Assembly: GCF_002209555.1 (NCBI RefSeq)
Contig: NZ_NJIF01000015.1
Coordinates: 1 to 64,000 of the forward strand
Source of the DNA: Achromobacter insolitus
GTDB taxonomy: Bacteria; Pseudomonadota; Gammaproteobacteria; Burkholderiales; Burkholderiaceae_B
Length of the DNA: 64,000 nt
Direction of reading: 5' to 3'
The notes under the pieces are model-generated. The model was not told where the DNA came from and made no database searches. It was given only the letters and a program-made list of their open reading frames with translations. Shown piece after piece: positions 8,943 through 17,959 of the stretch. The first letter of the stretch is position 1; each line of letters starts with the position of its first letter. The translations under genes were made by a program, and so were the position numbers.

Positions 8943-9830
8943 TTACCCCACGCCGCAGGTCCGGAGCCAATTGCGGAACACCTGCGCCTTGTCCGGCAGG
9001 GCGCCCCGGCCCGGCCACACCAGGTAATACCCAAACTCCTCCAGCCAGGCGTCGCCCGCCAGCCGGATCAGCCGTCCGGCCGTGAGCTCGTCTTGCACCA
9101 TCGCCACGGGCAGCAGGCCGGCGCCCTGGCCAGTTGCCACCGCCTTCAGAAGCAGGCTGCCGTCATCGAAGGCGGGTCCCCGAGGCGTGCCCGAGTCCTC
9201 CACTCCCTGCGCCGCAAACCAAAGCTGCCAGCCATTGCGGCCCTCGTCGTGCACGCGGGGCCAGCCCAGCAGGTCGTCGGGTTTCAGAGGTGTGCCCAGC
9301 TTTGCCACCAGATCGGCCGACGCCACCGGCGCCACTTCCACGGTCAGCAGATGTTCGCTTTGCAGTCCTGGGTAGCGGCCCAGTCCATGCCGGATGGCAA
9401 TGTCGGCGCCGTCCCGGCCGAAAGCCGCCAACGCGTTGCTGGTGACGATCTGCAGGTCGATCTCCGGGTGGCGGCTATGGAAATCGTGCAGCCGGGGAAT
9501 CAGCCATGCCGACGCGAAGAAAGCGGTGGTGCTGACCGTCAGCACGCGGTTCTCGGGCGGCAGCGAAATGCGCGCGGACGCGGCCAGTATCTGGCGGAAG
9601 GCGTTGCGCACCGGCGGCAGAAAGCCGTGGCCTGCGTCCGTCAACTGAATACCGCGGTTCACGCGCAGGAACAGGGCCACACCCAGATGCTGCTCGAGCG
9701 ACTTGATCATCTGGCTGACCGCGCCAGGCGTCACGCACAGTTCTTGCGCCGCGTCTTTCACGGACAAATGGCGAGCCGCGGCCTCGAAGGCCCGCAGCGC
9801 ATTGAGCGGCGGCAGTCGTTGAATGGCCAT
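8943..9830 (-). CDS. LysR-type regulator, GcvA-like subgroup
   Basis: 295 residues. The opening LPPLNALRAFEAAARHLS and CVTPGAVSQMIKSLEQHLG are typical of the GcvA/AmpR-like branch of LysR regulators. The binding domain shows DGADIAIRHGLGRYPGL, also typical of that branch. It is divergent from an amidase/MFS/kinase operon starting at 9956 and is the obvious candidate regulator for it. Confidence 0.93.
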   Translation of the reverse strand: MAIQRLPPLNALRAFEAAARHLSVKDAAQELCVTPGAVSQMIKSLEQHLGVALFLRVNRGIQLTDAGHGFLPPVRNAFRQILAASARISLPPENRVLTVSTTAFFASAWLIPRLHDFHSRHPEIDLQIVTSNALAAFGRDGADIAIRHGLGRYPGLQSEHLLTVEVAPVASADLVAKLGTPLKPDDLLGWPRVHDEGRNGWQLWFAAQGVEDSGTPRGPAFDDGSLLLKAVATGQGAGLLPVAMVQDELTAGRLIRLAGDAWLEEFGYYLVWPGRGALPDKAQVFRNWLRTCGVG

Positions 9831-9846
9831 CTCTCAGCCTCACAAA

Positions 9847-9867
9847 TAATTTAGTTTTTCTAATTTA
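9847..9867. promoter_or_regulatory. AT-rich inverted repeat between LysR and amidase genes
   Basis: TAATTTAG (9847-9854) and CTAATTTA (9860-9867) form near-perfect arms (7 of 8) around a 5-bp spacer, 17 bp upstream of the LysR start. The spot fits an autoregulatory LysR site. Function is inferred only from position. Confidence 0.3.
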
Positions 9868-9955
9868 TAAGAGATAGAAATCATGCTTTGCCACCTCGCT
9901 ATTCAGGATTTAATTTTGACGATCCCGTGATGCACGCAAGATGGATAAAGAATAG

Positions 9956-11395
9956 ATGAACTATACGGAAAGCATCAAGGCCGCGCGCCCCGCCGCTGCC
10001 GGCCTCCACTACCAGGACCTGAGCGCGCTCGCCACCCTGATCCGATCGGGCGAGATCTCGCCGGTGGAAATCACACGCGCTCAATTGCAGCGTATCGAGA
10101 CGCTGGACGGCGCCCTGCGCAGCTACGCCCACGTAACGGCGGCCAGCGCAATGCAGGAGGCGCGGGCCGCGGAAGCCGAAATACGCCAGGGGCGTTACCG
10201 CGGCCCCCTGCATGGCGTGCCCATCGCGCTCAAGGACCTGTTCCGGCGCAAGGGCGTGCCGACTGCCGCCGGCACCGCCATCTACCGTGGCGTCGCAGCG
10301 GACCACGATGCCACGGTGGTCCGCCGCCTGCGCATGGCGGGGGCCGTACTGCTGGGTCAACTGCAAATGACCGAGGGCGCCTACTCCGATCATCATCCGA
10401 GCGTCGAGCCTCCGCGCAACCCGTGGAATGCGGCCTACTGGCCCGGCATCTCGTCCAGCGGATCGGCGGCGGCCACCGCGGCGGGCCTGTGTTTCGGGGC
10501 AACGGCTTCGGACACCGGCGGCTCCATCCGCTGGCCTTGCGCGGCCACCGGCCTGACCGGCATCAAACCGACCTGGGGCCGTGTCAGCCGCCATGGCGTG
10601 TTCGAGCTGGCGGCCTCGCTTGATCATGCCGGCGTCATTGCGCGCAGCTCGCAAGACGCCGCCCTGCTGCTCGAGGCAATTGCAGGAGCGGATCCGCTGG
10701 ACCCGACCGCGCTGCAAGCGCCCGTGCCATGCTATGCCCGGTTGTCCGAAGCGCCGGTGCACGGACTGCGGATCGGCGTGGATTCCGCCTGGAACACCCG
10801 GGACGTCGATCCGCTCACCCAGCGCATGCTGGCGGCAGCAATGCAGACCTTCCGCGAGCTGGGCGCAACCGTGGTGCCATTGCGCTTTCCCGTCGAAGAC
10901 ACCGCGCAGGCGGCGCGCGACTGGGCGCCGCTCTGCGCAGTCGAAGCGGCCGTTGCGCATGCAGGCACCTACCCCTCGCGGCGGGACGAATACGGGCCGG
11001 TGCTGGCCAGCGTGATCGAGGCCGCAGGCGTCGTGTCGGGCATCGACTATCAACGCATCCTGCTGCGCCGCATGGCCCTGCGGGGCGAAGTCGACGCCTT
11101 GTTCACCCAGGCCGACGCGCTGCTGACGCCGGTGCAGCCCATGCCCGCGCTCACCCTGGAAGCCGTCAGCGTCCTGGGCCGGCAGCCCGCGCTGGTGCGC
11201 GCGCTGCAGCGCTATACCTGCGTATTCGACATGACGGGCCATCCCTGCCTGACCTTGCCTGCGGGCCAGGGCGAGACTGGCATGCCGATGGGCATGCAAC
11301 TGGTGAGCGCCCATCTGGGCGAGCCCGTGCTGTTCCAACTGGGCGCCGCCTTCCAGGCGGCCACGGACTGGCATTTGCGCCGGCCGGCATGCTGA
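9956..11395 (+). CDS. Amidase-signature family amidase
   Basis: 479 residues, full family length. The Ser-cisSer-Lys catalytic triad is visible: Lys in GVPIALKDLF (about residue 90), cis-Ser in GISSSGSAA (about 165), and the nucleophile Ser in SDTGGSIRWP (about 190). Members hydrolyse amides to acid and ammonia in the cytoplasm (GatA, acetamidase and related). It is the first gene of a rightward operon, 14 nt ahead of an MFS carrier and then a small-molecule kinase. The divergent GcvA-like LysR gene probably regulates it. The natural amide is unknown. Confidence 0.92.
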   Translation: MNYTESIKAARPAAAGLHYQDLSALATLIRSGEISPVEITRAQLQRIETLDGALRSYAHVTAASAMQEARAAEAEIRQGRYRGPLHGVPIALKDLFRRKGVPTAAGTAIYRGVAADHDATVVRRLRMAGAVLLGQLQMTEGAYSDHHPSVEPPRNPWNAAYWPGISSSGSAAATAAGLCFGATASDTGGSIRWPCAATGLTGIKPTWGRVSRHGVFELAASLDHAGVIARSSQDAALLLEAIAGADPLDPTALQAPVPCYARLSEAPVHGLRIGVDSAWNTRDVDPLTQRMLAAAMQTFRELGATVVPLRFPVEDTAQAARDWAPLCAVEAAVAHAGTYPSRRDEYGPVLASVIEAAGVVSGIDYQRILLRRMALRGEVDALFTQADALLTPVQPMPALTLEAVSVLGRQPALVRALQRYTCVFDMTGHPCLTLPAGQGETGMPMGMQLVSAHLGEPVLFQLGAAFQAATDWHLRRPAC

Positions 11396-11409
11396 CGCAG
11401 GAGACGCTT

Positions 11410-12657
11410 ATGCCAGCGCAACAACGCACCGCCCTGCCTGCCGCCAGGCATCTCTTTCAAGGATGGCGCGTGGTGGCCGCGGCCTTCCTGATCACCTTGC
11501 TGGGCTTCGGCAGCGCCTATTCCTTCAGCGCCTTCCTCGATGCTCTGCAACGCGACTTCTCCGCCTCGCGCGGCGCGGTGTCGCTGGTGTTCTCAGTGGC
11601 GGGATTCCTTTATTTCGGCTTTGGCGTGATCAGCGGCCCCCTCGCGGACCGCTACGGTTCGCGCCGCATGGCGTGGCTGGGCATGCTGCTGGTGGCACTA
11701 GGCCTGGCGCTGGCCAGCGCCGCGCAAAATCTGACCCAGATCTATCTGGCCTATGGCCTCGGAGTCGGGCTAGGCGTGGGCTGCGCGTACGTGCCAGTGA
11801 TAGGCGCGGTGCAACGTTGGTTCCTGCGCCGGCGCGGACTGGCTTCCGGGCTGGCGGTCAGCGGCATTGGCGTGGGCACGTTGCTCGTGCCGCCGCTCGC
11901 GGCCGAATTGATCGGCCTGTGGGGCTGGCGCGCCGCCTATCTGGCGCTGGCCGCGCTGGTGGCTGTCGCCGGGTGCGCGGCCGCGCTATGGGTGGAAAAC
12001 TCGCCGCAAGACCACGGTTTGCAGCCCGACGGCGATGCTGCTCCCCCCATTGTTGCCATGACGCCGTCCACACCCGCGGGCGTGCCGGTGCGCGCCGCCA
12101 TCCGCAGCAAGGCCTTTGCCCTGCTGTACCTTGCCAGCATGGCGGGCGCCTTCGGCGTCTTCGTGCCGTTCGTGCATCTGGTCCCATACGCGCTGGATCG
12201 GGGCATCGCATCAGGACAGGCCGTGCTGCTGCTGGGCATGGTGGGCGTGGGCAGCACGGCGGGCCGATTCCTGTTGGGCACGCTGGCCGACCGACTGGGC
12301 CGGCGCGCGTCGCTCGGCGCCATGTACGGCGGCATGGGCGCGTCGCTCGCGCTATGGGCCGCTTGCGGCCAGTTCTGGTCGCTGACGCTGTTCGCACTGG
12401 TATTCGGAGCGTTCTACGGCGGCTGGGTCGCGCTCATGCCCGCCGTGGTCATGGACTACTTCGGCGGACGCCATGTCAGCGGCATCATCGGCGCGCTCTA
12501 CACCAGCGTGGCCTTCGGCACCCTGATCGGGCCGGTGGCGGCAGGCTATGCGTATGACATCAGCGGCTCTTACCTGCTGCCCATCGTCGCCAGTGCGGGG
12601 GGCAATGCGGTGGCAGCAGCGGTCACCGCACTGCTGCCGCGCCGGGCTCTACTATAG
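11410..12657 (+). CDS. MFS transporter, monocarboxylate/oxalate-formate antiporter-like
   Basis: 415 residues from MPAQQRTALPAARHLFQGWR, with CAGGAGA 7 bases upstream. About 12 membrane segments. The motifs SGPLADRYGSRRM and GTLADRLGRRASL are the two A-type MFS loops, and VQRWFLRRRGLASGLAVSG matches OxlT/MctC-like monocarboxylate carriers. It lies between the amidase and the kinase gene with short gaps, so it probably moves the amide or its acid product across the inner membrane. Confidence 0.88.
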   Translation: MPAQQRTALPAARHLFQGWRVVAAAFLITLLGFGSAYSFSAFLDALQRDFSASRGAVSLVFSVAGFLYFGFGVISGPLADRYGSRRMAWLGMLLVALGLALASAAQNLTQIYLAYGLGVGLGVGCAYVPVIGAVQRWFLRRRGLASGLAVSGIGVGTLLVPPLAAELIGLWGWRAAYLALAALVAVAGCAAALWVENSPQDHGLQPDGDAAPPIVAMTPSTPAGVPVRAAIRSKAFALLYLASMAGAFGVFVPFVHLVPYALDRGIASGQAVLLLGMVGVGSTAGRFLLGTLADRLGRRASLGAMYGGMGASLALWAACGQFWSLTLFALVFGAFYGGWVALMPAVVMDYFGGRHVSGIIGALYTSVAFGTLIGPVAAGYAYDISGSYLLPIVASAGGNAVAAAVTALLPRRALL

Positions 12658-12682
12658 GGACCCCGATCCTTCCTGCCACTCC

Positions 12683-13492
12683 ATGTTCGACACCTACCTC
12701 TCGCGTTGGCATCTCGTGCCTGATGGCGCCCCCATCGTCACGCGCGCGGCGCAATTGCTGCCGGTACGCCACCGGGGACAGCCCGCCATGCTCAAGGTCT
12801 CGCACGAAGAAGACGAAAAGCAAGGCGGCGTGCTGATGCGCTGGTGGGACGGCCAGGGGGCAGCCCGCGTACTGGCGCACGACGACGAGGCCATCTTGCT
12901 GGAGCGGGCCACGGGCGCGCGTTCGCTGGCCGAGTATGCGCGCAACGGACGCGACGACGAAGCCACCCGCATCATCTGCGGCGTGCTGCAAGATCTGCAT
13001 GCGCCGCGCGCCCGGCCCCTGCCCGCGCTGCGTCCGCTGGAAGCATGGTTCGAGGAACTGTGGCCCATGGCGCAGGCGCGAGGCGGCATCCTGGCACACA
13101 GCGCGCGCCACGCCCGCATCCTGCTCGACAGTCCGCGCGACCTGGCGGTGCTGCACGGCGACGTGCACCACGACAACATCCTGGACTTCGGCGAGCGCGG
13201 CTGGCTGGTCATCGACCCTAAGCGCCTGCATGGCGAGCGCTCCTTCGACTACGCCAACATCTTCTGCAACCCGGACCTGGCGGATCCGGTTCCGCCCGTG
13301 GCCATCGTGCCGGGGCGCTTCGAGCGGCGGCTGGAGATCATCGTCGAGCAATCCGGCCTGGAGCGCCGCCGGCTGCTGCAATGGATCCTGGCCTGGTGCG
13401 GACTTTCCGCCGCCTGGTTCATGGGCGGCGGCGAAGACGCGGCGATCGACCTGGACATCGCCCGCCAGGCGCTGGCGCTGCTGGAACGCTGA
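12683..13492 (+). CDS. Aminoglycoside/hydroxyurea-type phosphotransferase (APH(6)-like kinase)
   Basis: 269 residues starting MFDTYLSRWHLVPDG. It carries the kinase-fold catalytic loop LHGDVHHDNIL (about residues 155-165; D is the catalytic base) and the metal-binding VIDPKRLHGE, the pattern of the streptomycin 6-phosphotransferase / hydroxyurea kinase family. It sits 25 nt after the MFS gene. Chromosomal members of this family need not confer resistance, and the operon context with an amidase suggests phosphorylation of a metabolite is as likely as of an antibiotic. Family confidence is high and substrate confidence low. Confidence 0.82.
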   Translation: MFDTYLSRWHLVPDGAPIVTRAAQLLPVRHRGQPAMLKVSHEEDEKQGGVLMRWWDGQGAARVLAHDDEAILLERATGARSLAEYARNGRDDEATRIICGVLQDLHAPRARPLPALRPLEAWFEELWPMAQARGGILAHSARHARILLDSPRDLAVLHGDVHHDNILDFGERGWLVIDPKRLHGERSFDYANIFCNPDLADPVPPVAIVPGRFERRLEIIVEQSGLERRRLLQWILAWCGLSAAWFMGGGEDAAIDLDIARQALALLER

Positions 13493-13583
13493 GTCCCGGC
13501 CGCTGCAAACAAGACATCCGGTGTGATGCGGTAAGGTGTAGGCCCTGTTCCCACCCCTTGTCTCTTCATTCCTGGAGTACCGA

Positions 13584-14978
13584 ATGACCGGATTGTTCAT
13601 CGTGGTGGCGGCGCTGGCGTTTCTGATGCTGGCGGCGTATCGCGGCTATAGCGTGATCCTGTGCGCGCCCATCGCAGCCATGGGCGCGGTATTGCTGACC
13701 GACCCGTCGGCGCTGGCGCCCGTATTCTCTGGCATCTTCATGGAACGCATGGCAGGCTTCGCCAAGCTTTACTTCCCCGTGTTCCTGCTGGGCGCCGTGT
13801 TCGGCAAGTTGATCGAGCTGTCCGGCTTCTCACGCGCCATCGTGCAGGCGGTGCTGCGCTTGATCGGCGCCGAGCGCGCCATCATGGCCATCGTGCTGGT
13901 CTGCGCCGTGCTGACCTACGGCGGCGTGTCCCTGTTCGTGGTGGTATTCGCCGTGTACCCGTTCGCGGCGGAAATGTTCCGCCAGGGCGGCATCCCGAAG
14001 CGGCTGATGCCGGGCGCAATCGCCTTGGGCGCGTTCACGTTCACCATGACGGCCCTGCCCGGCACGCCGCAGATCCAGAACATCATCCCCACCACTTTTT
14101 TTGAAACCACGACCTGGGCAGCGCCATGGCTGGGCCTGATCGGCGCCTGCTTCACGCTGACCGCCGGCATCGCCTATCTGGAGTGGCGGCGCAAGCGCGC
14201 GGCCGCCGCCGGCGAGACCTACGGCACGGACCTGCGCAACGAACCGGTCACGCCGCCCACTGAACGCGAGCACCATCCGCTGATTGCGCTGCTGCCCTTG
14301 GTAGTGGTGGGCGTGGCCAACTATCTGCTTACCCGCTGGATACCGGGCTGGTATCCGGCCGGATCCGAAGTGGCGCTGCCGGGCCTGCCCAAACCCATGC
14401 CGGTCAACGCCGAAGACCAGGTAGCGCTGTGGGCGGTAATGGGCGCGCTGATCGCGGGCATCGTCACCATCCTGCTGTTTTCGTTCCGCGGCATCAAGGC
14501 GCATTTCGCGGAAGGCAGCAAGAGCGCCGTGTCCGGCGCCTTGCTGGCTTCAATGAACACCGCGGCGGAATACGGCTTTGGCGGCGTTATCGCCGCCCTG
14601 CCCGGGTTCCTGCTGGTTGCCGACGCGCTCAAGGCCATCCCCGATCCACTGGTGGGTGAAGCGGTGGCGGTCACCTCGCTGGCCGGCATCACCGGATCCG
14701 CCTCGGGCGGCATGAGCATTGCGCTGGCGGCCATGGCGCAGACCTTCATCGACAGCGCCCACGCGGCGGGCATCCCCATGGAGGTGTTGCACCGTATCGC
14801 CGCCATGGCCAGCGGCGGCATGGATACCCTGCCGCACAACGGAGCGGTCATTACCCTGCTGGCGGTCACGGGCCTGACCCACCGCCAGTCCTACGGGGAC
14901 ATTTTCGCCATCACGCTGATATCGACCGCGTCGGTCTTTTTGGCGATCGCGGTGTATTACCTGACCGGTATCGTCTGA
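13584..14978 (+). CDS. GntP-family permease
   Basis: 464 residues with about 12 membrane segments. The architecture and motifs (ILCAPIAAMGAVLL, FAKLYFPVFLLGAVFGKLIE, LTYGGVSLFVVVFAVYPFA, TALPGTPQIQNIIPT, ASGGMDTLPHNGAVITLL) belong to the GntP/citrate-like permease group that carries gluconate or other hydroxy acids with protons. Its last 22 bases overlap tail to tail with a LysR gene on the other strand. The likely regulator is that LysR or an outside one. The substrate is not readable. Confidence 0.87.
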   Translation: MTGLFIVVAALAFLMLAAYRGYSVILCAPIAAMGAVLLTDPSALAPVFSGIFMERMAGFAKLYFPVFLLGAVFGKLIELSGFSRAIVQAVLRLIGAERAIMAIVLVCAVLTYGGVSLFVVVFAVYPFAAEMFRQGGIPKRLMPGAIALGAFTFTMTALPGTPQIQNIIPTTFFETTTWAAPWLGLIGACFTLTAGIAYLEWRRKRAAAAGETYGTDLRNEPVTPPTEREHHPLIALLPLVVVGVANYLLTRWIPGWYPAGSEVALPGLPKPMPVNAEDQVALWAVMGALIAGIVTILLFSFRGIKAHFAEGSKSAVSGALLASMNTAAEYGFGGVIAALPGFLLVADALKAIPDPLVGEAVAVTSLAGITGSASGGMSIALAAMAQTFIDSAHAAGIPMEVLHRIAAMASGGMDTLPHNGAVITLLAVTGLTHRQSYGDIFAITLISTASVFLAIAVYYLTGIV

Positions 14979-15868
14979 GCCAGGCCGGCGGCGATGACCT
15001 CCGCCAGCCACTGCGTGAAAACACGCACCCGCGCCGATACCTGGCGGTTCTGCGGATACAGCACCGACACGGGCATGGGCGCGGGTGGCGCCCCGGGCAG
15101 CACGATCTTCAACTCGCCCGCCGCCAGTTCGCGCTCCACGCGATAGCGCGGCACTTGCACCAGTCCCAACCCGGCCAGCGCCGCGCTGGTGTAGAGTTCC
15201 GCGCCCGTGACGCTGACCACGGCCCGGGGCCGCACCTGGACGTTGCGCCCCTCGACCGTGAAATCCAGCGGCAGCCCGCGCCCGGTCGCGCTCGACAGGT
15301 AGTTCACCGCCTGATGGCTTTCCAGATCCTCCAGGCGCCGGGGCTCGCCGAAACGCTCCAGATAGGCGGGACTGGCCACCGTCACTTGCGGCATCAGCGC
15401 AATCTGGCGGCCGGCCAGGGATGAATCCTGCAACACGCCGGTGCGCAGTACGCAATCCACGCCCTCGCGCACCAGATCCACCAGGCGGTCGTCCTCGCCC
15501 AGTTGCAGGACGATGTCGGGATAGCGTTCCAGGAAAGCGGGCAAGCCCGGCATCACGAAAAACCGGGTCAGCGTGCCCTGGGCATTGACCCGCAGCAGTC
15601 CCTTGGGCGACGTATCCAGAAAGGCGCCGTCGGCTTCTTCCAAGTCAGCCAGCAAACGCACGCAGCGCCGGTAGTGCGCCTCGCCATCGTGGGTGAGCCG
15701 CACTTGGCGCGTAGTGCGTTCCAGCAGGCGGGCGCCCAGCCGCGCTTCCATCCGCTTGACCAGATTGGTGACCGTGGGGCGAGGGATCTGCAAGTCCTCG
15801 GCGGCCTTGGAAAAACTGCCCCTTTCGGCGATGCGCACAAACACCTGCATTTCCTGGAACCGGTCCAT
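14957..15868 (-). CDS. LysR-type transcriptional regulator
   Basis: 303 residues opening MDRFQEMQVFVRIAERGSFS, the CrgA/DmlR-like branch of LysR regulators. Helix-turn-helix is at about residues 18-37 (KAAEDLQIPRPTVTNLVKRM). It is divergent from the SDR gene at 15984, which it probably controls. Its 3' end overlaps the GntP gene by 22 bp on the opposite strand, so convergent transcription may matter. Confidence 0.93.
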   Translation of the reverse strand: MDRFQEMQVFVRIAERGSFSKAAEDLQIPRPTVTNLVKRMEARLGARLLERTTRQVRLTHDGEAHYRRCVRLLADLEEADGAFLDTSPKGLLRVNAQGTLTRFFVMPGLPAFLERYPDIVLQLGEDDRLVDLVREGVDCVLRTGVLQDSSLAGRQIALMPQVTVASPAYLERFGEPRRLEDLESHQAVNYLSSATGRGLPLDFTVEGRNVQVRPRAVVSVTGAELYTSAALAGLGLVQVPRYRVERELAAGELKIVLPGAPPAPMPVSVLYPQNRQVSARVRVFTQWLAEVIAAGLAQTIPVR

Positions 15869-15983
15869 GGTCAGCCGCTCATTATTAATGTAAATGAAAT
15901 TATGTTAGCGAATATAGAGTAATTATCTTTTTTCCGAAATAGTTCAAGATGCGCCTTACCCTTCAACCCATCGGAGATACGAC

Positions 15984-16727
15984 ATGAATTCCCAGCCCAC
16001 GCAACGCATTGCGCTCGTCACCGGCGGATCGCGCGGCATCGGCGCCGCCATCGTCCGGCGCCTGGCGCGCGACGGCTGCGCCGTCGCCATCAACTACGCC
16101 TCCCGCGCCGCCGAAGCCGACGCATTGGCCGGCGAAATCCGCGCGGCTGGCGGCCGCGCCATCGTCGTGCGCGCCGACGTGTCGCAGGCGGCCGAGGTGC
16201 GCGCCATGTTCGATCAGGTCGAATCGGAACTGGGCCGCATCGACGTGTTGGTCAACAGCGCCGGAATCCTGAAGATGGTGCCGCTGGCCGAGACCAGCGA
16301 CGAGCTGTATGAGCAAACCTTCGGCATCAATACGCGCGGCACCTTCAACACGCTGCGCGAAGCCGCCACCCGGCTGGCCGATGGCGGCAGCATCGTCAAC
16401 GTGTCCAGCACCACCATCGCGCTCAACCTGCCGAACTACTCCGTCTACATCGCCAGCAAGGCCGCGGTGGAAAGCCTTACGCAAGTGTTCGCCAAGGAAC
16501 TACGCGGACGCCGCATCACCGTCAATGCAGTGGCTCCCGGCCCCGTCGCCACCGAACTCTTCTTGAATGGCAAGAGTCCCGAACTGATCGAGCACTACGC
16601 CAAAATGCCTCCGCTGGAACGCCTGGGCCAGCCCGAGGACATCTCCAACGTGGTGTCGTTCCTGGCGAGTCCGCAGGCCGGCTGGGTCAACGGCCAGATC
16701 CTGCGCGCCAACGGCGGCGTCGCCTGA
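15984..16727 (+). CDS. Short-chain dehydrogenase/reductase (SDR)
   Basis: 247 residues of the classical SDR type. The cofactor motif TGGSRGIGAAI is at about residue 13 and NSAGIL at about 91. The catalytic Ser lies in VNVSSTTIAL and the Tyr and Lys in YSVYIASKAAVE. After the cofactor motif comes INYASRAAEAD, a basic/neutral pocket usual for NADP(H)-preferring 3-oxoacyl reductase relatives. It is divergent from a CrgA-like LysR gene. This pairing is common in betaproteobacteria, but the substrate is unknown. Confidence 0.92.
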   Translation: MNSQPTQRIALVTGGSRGIGAAIVRRLARDGCAVAINYASRAAEADALAGEIRAAGGRAIVVRADVSQAAEVRAMFDQVESELGRIDVLVNSAGILKMVPLAETSDELYEQTFGINTRGTFNTLREAATRLADGGSIVNVSSTTIALNLPNYSVYIASKAAVESLTQVFAKELRGRRITVNAVAPGPVATELFLNGKSPELIEHYAKMPPLERLGQPEDISNVVSFLASPQAGWVNGQILRANGGVA

Positions 16728-17027
16728 ACGGGCCCGCTGTCCCTCATCCCAACGCATGAGCGCGCTGCCTTCGGCGCGCTCGCGGCGCATCGCCCGGATC
16801 GCCGCGGATTTGCGTGTATCCCTCATCCGTTTTACCCATGCCCCCATCGCCTGATGGGTTGAGCAGCCGCGCGCGTTTGCCGCTTTTCTCCATTGATCAC
16901 TCGGGCCTTTGACTTACGGACAAGTCTGGCCAGCTGGACGAGGTTTGCATGAGACGAGAGCCGGAAGGTCTGTATTAGGCTGATCCCGTAGTACTCCGAC
17001 TCACCTTGATCAATTGGACGAAAGTAA
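16728..17027. other. Intergenic region upstream of rpfF
   Basis: No convincing gene. A GC-rich hairpin (GAGCGCGC at 16758-16765 pairing with GCGCGCTC at 16774-16781) follows the SDR gene but lacks a T-run, so it may be a weak transcription end or just an RNA structure. The rest presumably holds the rpfF promoter; no clear -35/-10 pair was found. Confidence 0.5.
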
Positions 17028-17912
17028 ATGAATCAACTCATTCATCCGGATTGCCACCCCTTCACCGCCGCAGGCAACCTGAAGCAGCTCTCGGCGTTCT
17101 ATGAGGAGGGACGTCGTGTCATGTGGATGATGCTTCGCGCGCAACCGCGTCCGTGCTTCAACCATGAACTGATCGACGAGATCATGACGCTGGCGCGCGC
17201 CGCCAAGGACTCGGGCCTGCCGATCGATTTCTGGGTCACGGGATCGCTGGTCCCTCAGATCTACAACGTGGGCGGCGACCTGAACTTCTTCGCCGAAGCC
17301 ATACGCACCGGCAAGCGCGAAGCGCTCCGGGCCTATGCCCGCGCTTGCGTGGATTGCGTGCATGCCGCCACCCGCGGCTTCGATACCGGCGCCATCTCGC
17401 TCGCGATGATCGAAGGCACGGCGCTAGGCGGCGGCTTCGAAGCCGCGCTTGCCCATCACTTCGTCCTGGCGCAGAACACCGCGCGCATGGGTTTTCCGGA
17501 AATGGCGTTCAATCTCTTTCCCGGCATGGGCGGCTATTCCCTGGTGGCGCGGCGCTCGGGCATGAAGCTGGCGGAAGAACTGATCGGCTCCGGCGAATCG
17601 CACACGGCCGAATGGTTCCATGGCAGGGGGTTGGTCGACGTGCTGTTCGAGCCGGGCGATGCCTACAAGGCCACGCGCACCTTCATCGACGTGATGCGGC
17701 CCAAGCTCAACGGCATGCGCGCCATGCTGCGCGCGCGCCAGCGCGTGCTGAGCCTGTCGCGTTCAGAGCTGATGGACATTACCGAGGACTGGGTCGAAGC
17801 CGCGTTCTCGATCGACCCGAAGGACCGCGCCTACATGGAGCGTCTGGTGATCGCGCAGAACCGGCGCACCGCTTCCAGCGCGGAGTCCGCGCAGGAAGCC
17901 ACCATGCATTGA
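17028..17912 (+). CDS. rpfF: DSF-family signal synthase RpfF (crotonase fold)
   Basis: 294 residues, close to the usual length of about 290. It has the crotonase fold with the RpfF-specific sequence ALGGGFEAALAHH and GFPEMAFNLFPGMGGYS. The two catalytic glutamates of RpfF correspond to E138 and E158 here. RpfF proteins both dehydrate 3-hydroxyacyl-ACP and release the free cis-2-unsaturated fatty acid (DSF/BDSF), a diffusible quorum-sensing signal. The gene faces rpfR tail to tail across 24 bp, the pairing known from Burkholderia BDSF systems. That context points to BDSF-type signalling rather than the RpfC/RpfG two-component route. The chain length made is inferred, not shown. Confidence 0.93.
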   Translation: MNQLIHPDCHPFTAAGNLKQLSAFYEEGRRVMWMMLRAQPRPCFNHELIDEIMTLARAAKDSGLPIDFWVTGSLVPQIYNVGGDLNFFAEAIRTGKREALRAYARACVDCVHAATRGFDTGAISLAMIEGTALGGGFEAALAHHFVLAQNTARMGFPEMAFNLFPGMGGYSLVARRSGMKLAEELIGSGESHTAEWFHGRGLVDVLFEPGDAYKATRTFIDVMRPKLNGMRAMLRARQRVLSLSRSELMDITEDWVEAAFSIDPKDRAYMERLVIAQNRRTASSAESAQEATMH

Positions 17913-17926
17913 TGCGGTAGCGGAAA

Positions 17927-17959
17927 GCCGGCTGCCTCAGGCGATGAGATGCAGCCGGC
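17927..17959. terminator. Inverted repeat between convergent rpfF and rpfR ends
   Basis: GCCGGCTGC (17927-17935) and GCAGCCGGC (17951-17959) are perfect 9-bp arms. One lies in the 24-bp gap and the other in the 3' end of rpfR. On the minus strand a short TTT follows. It may serve as a weak shared transcript end. Confidence 0.35.
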
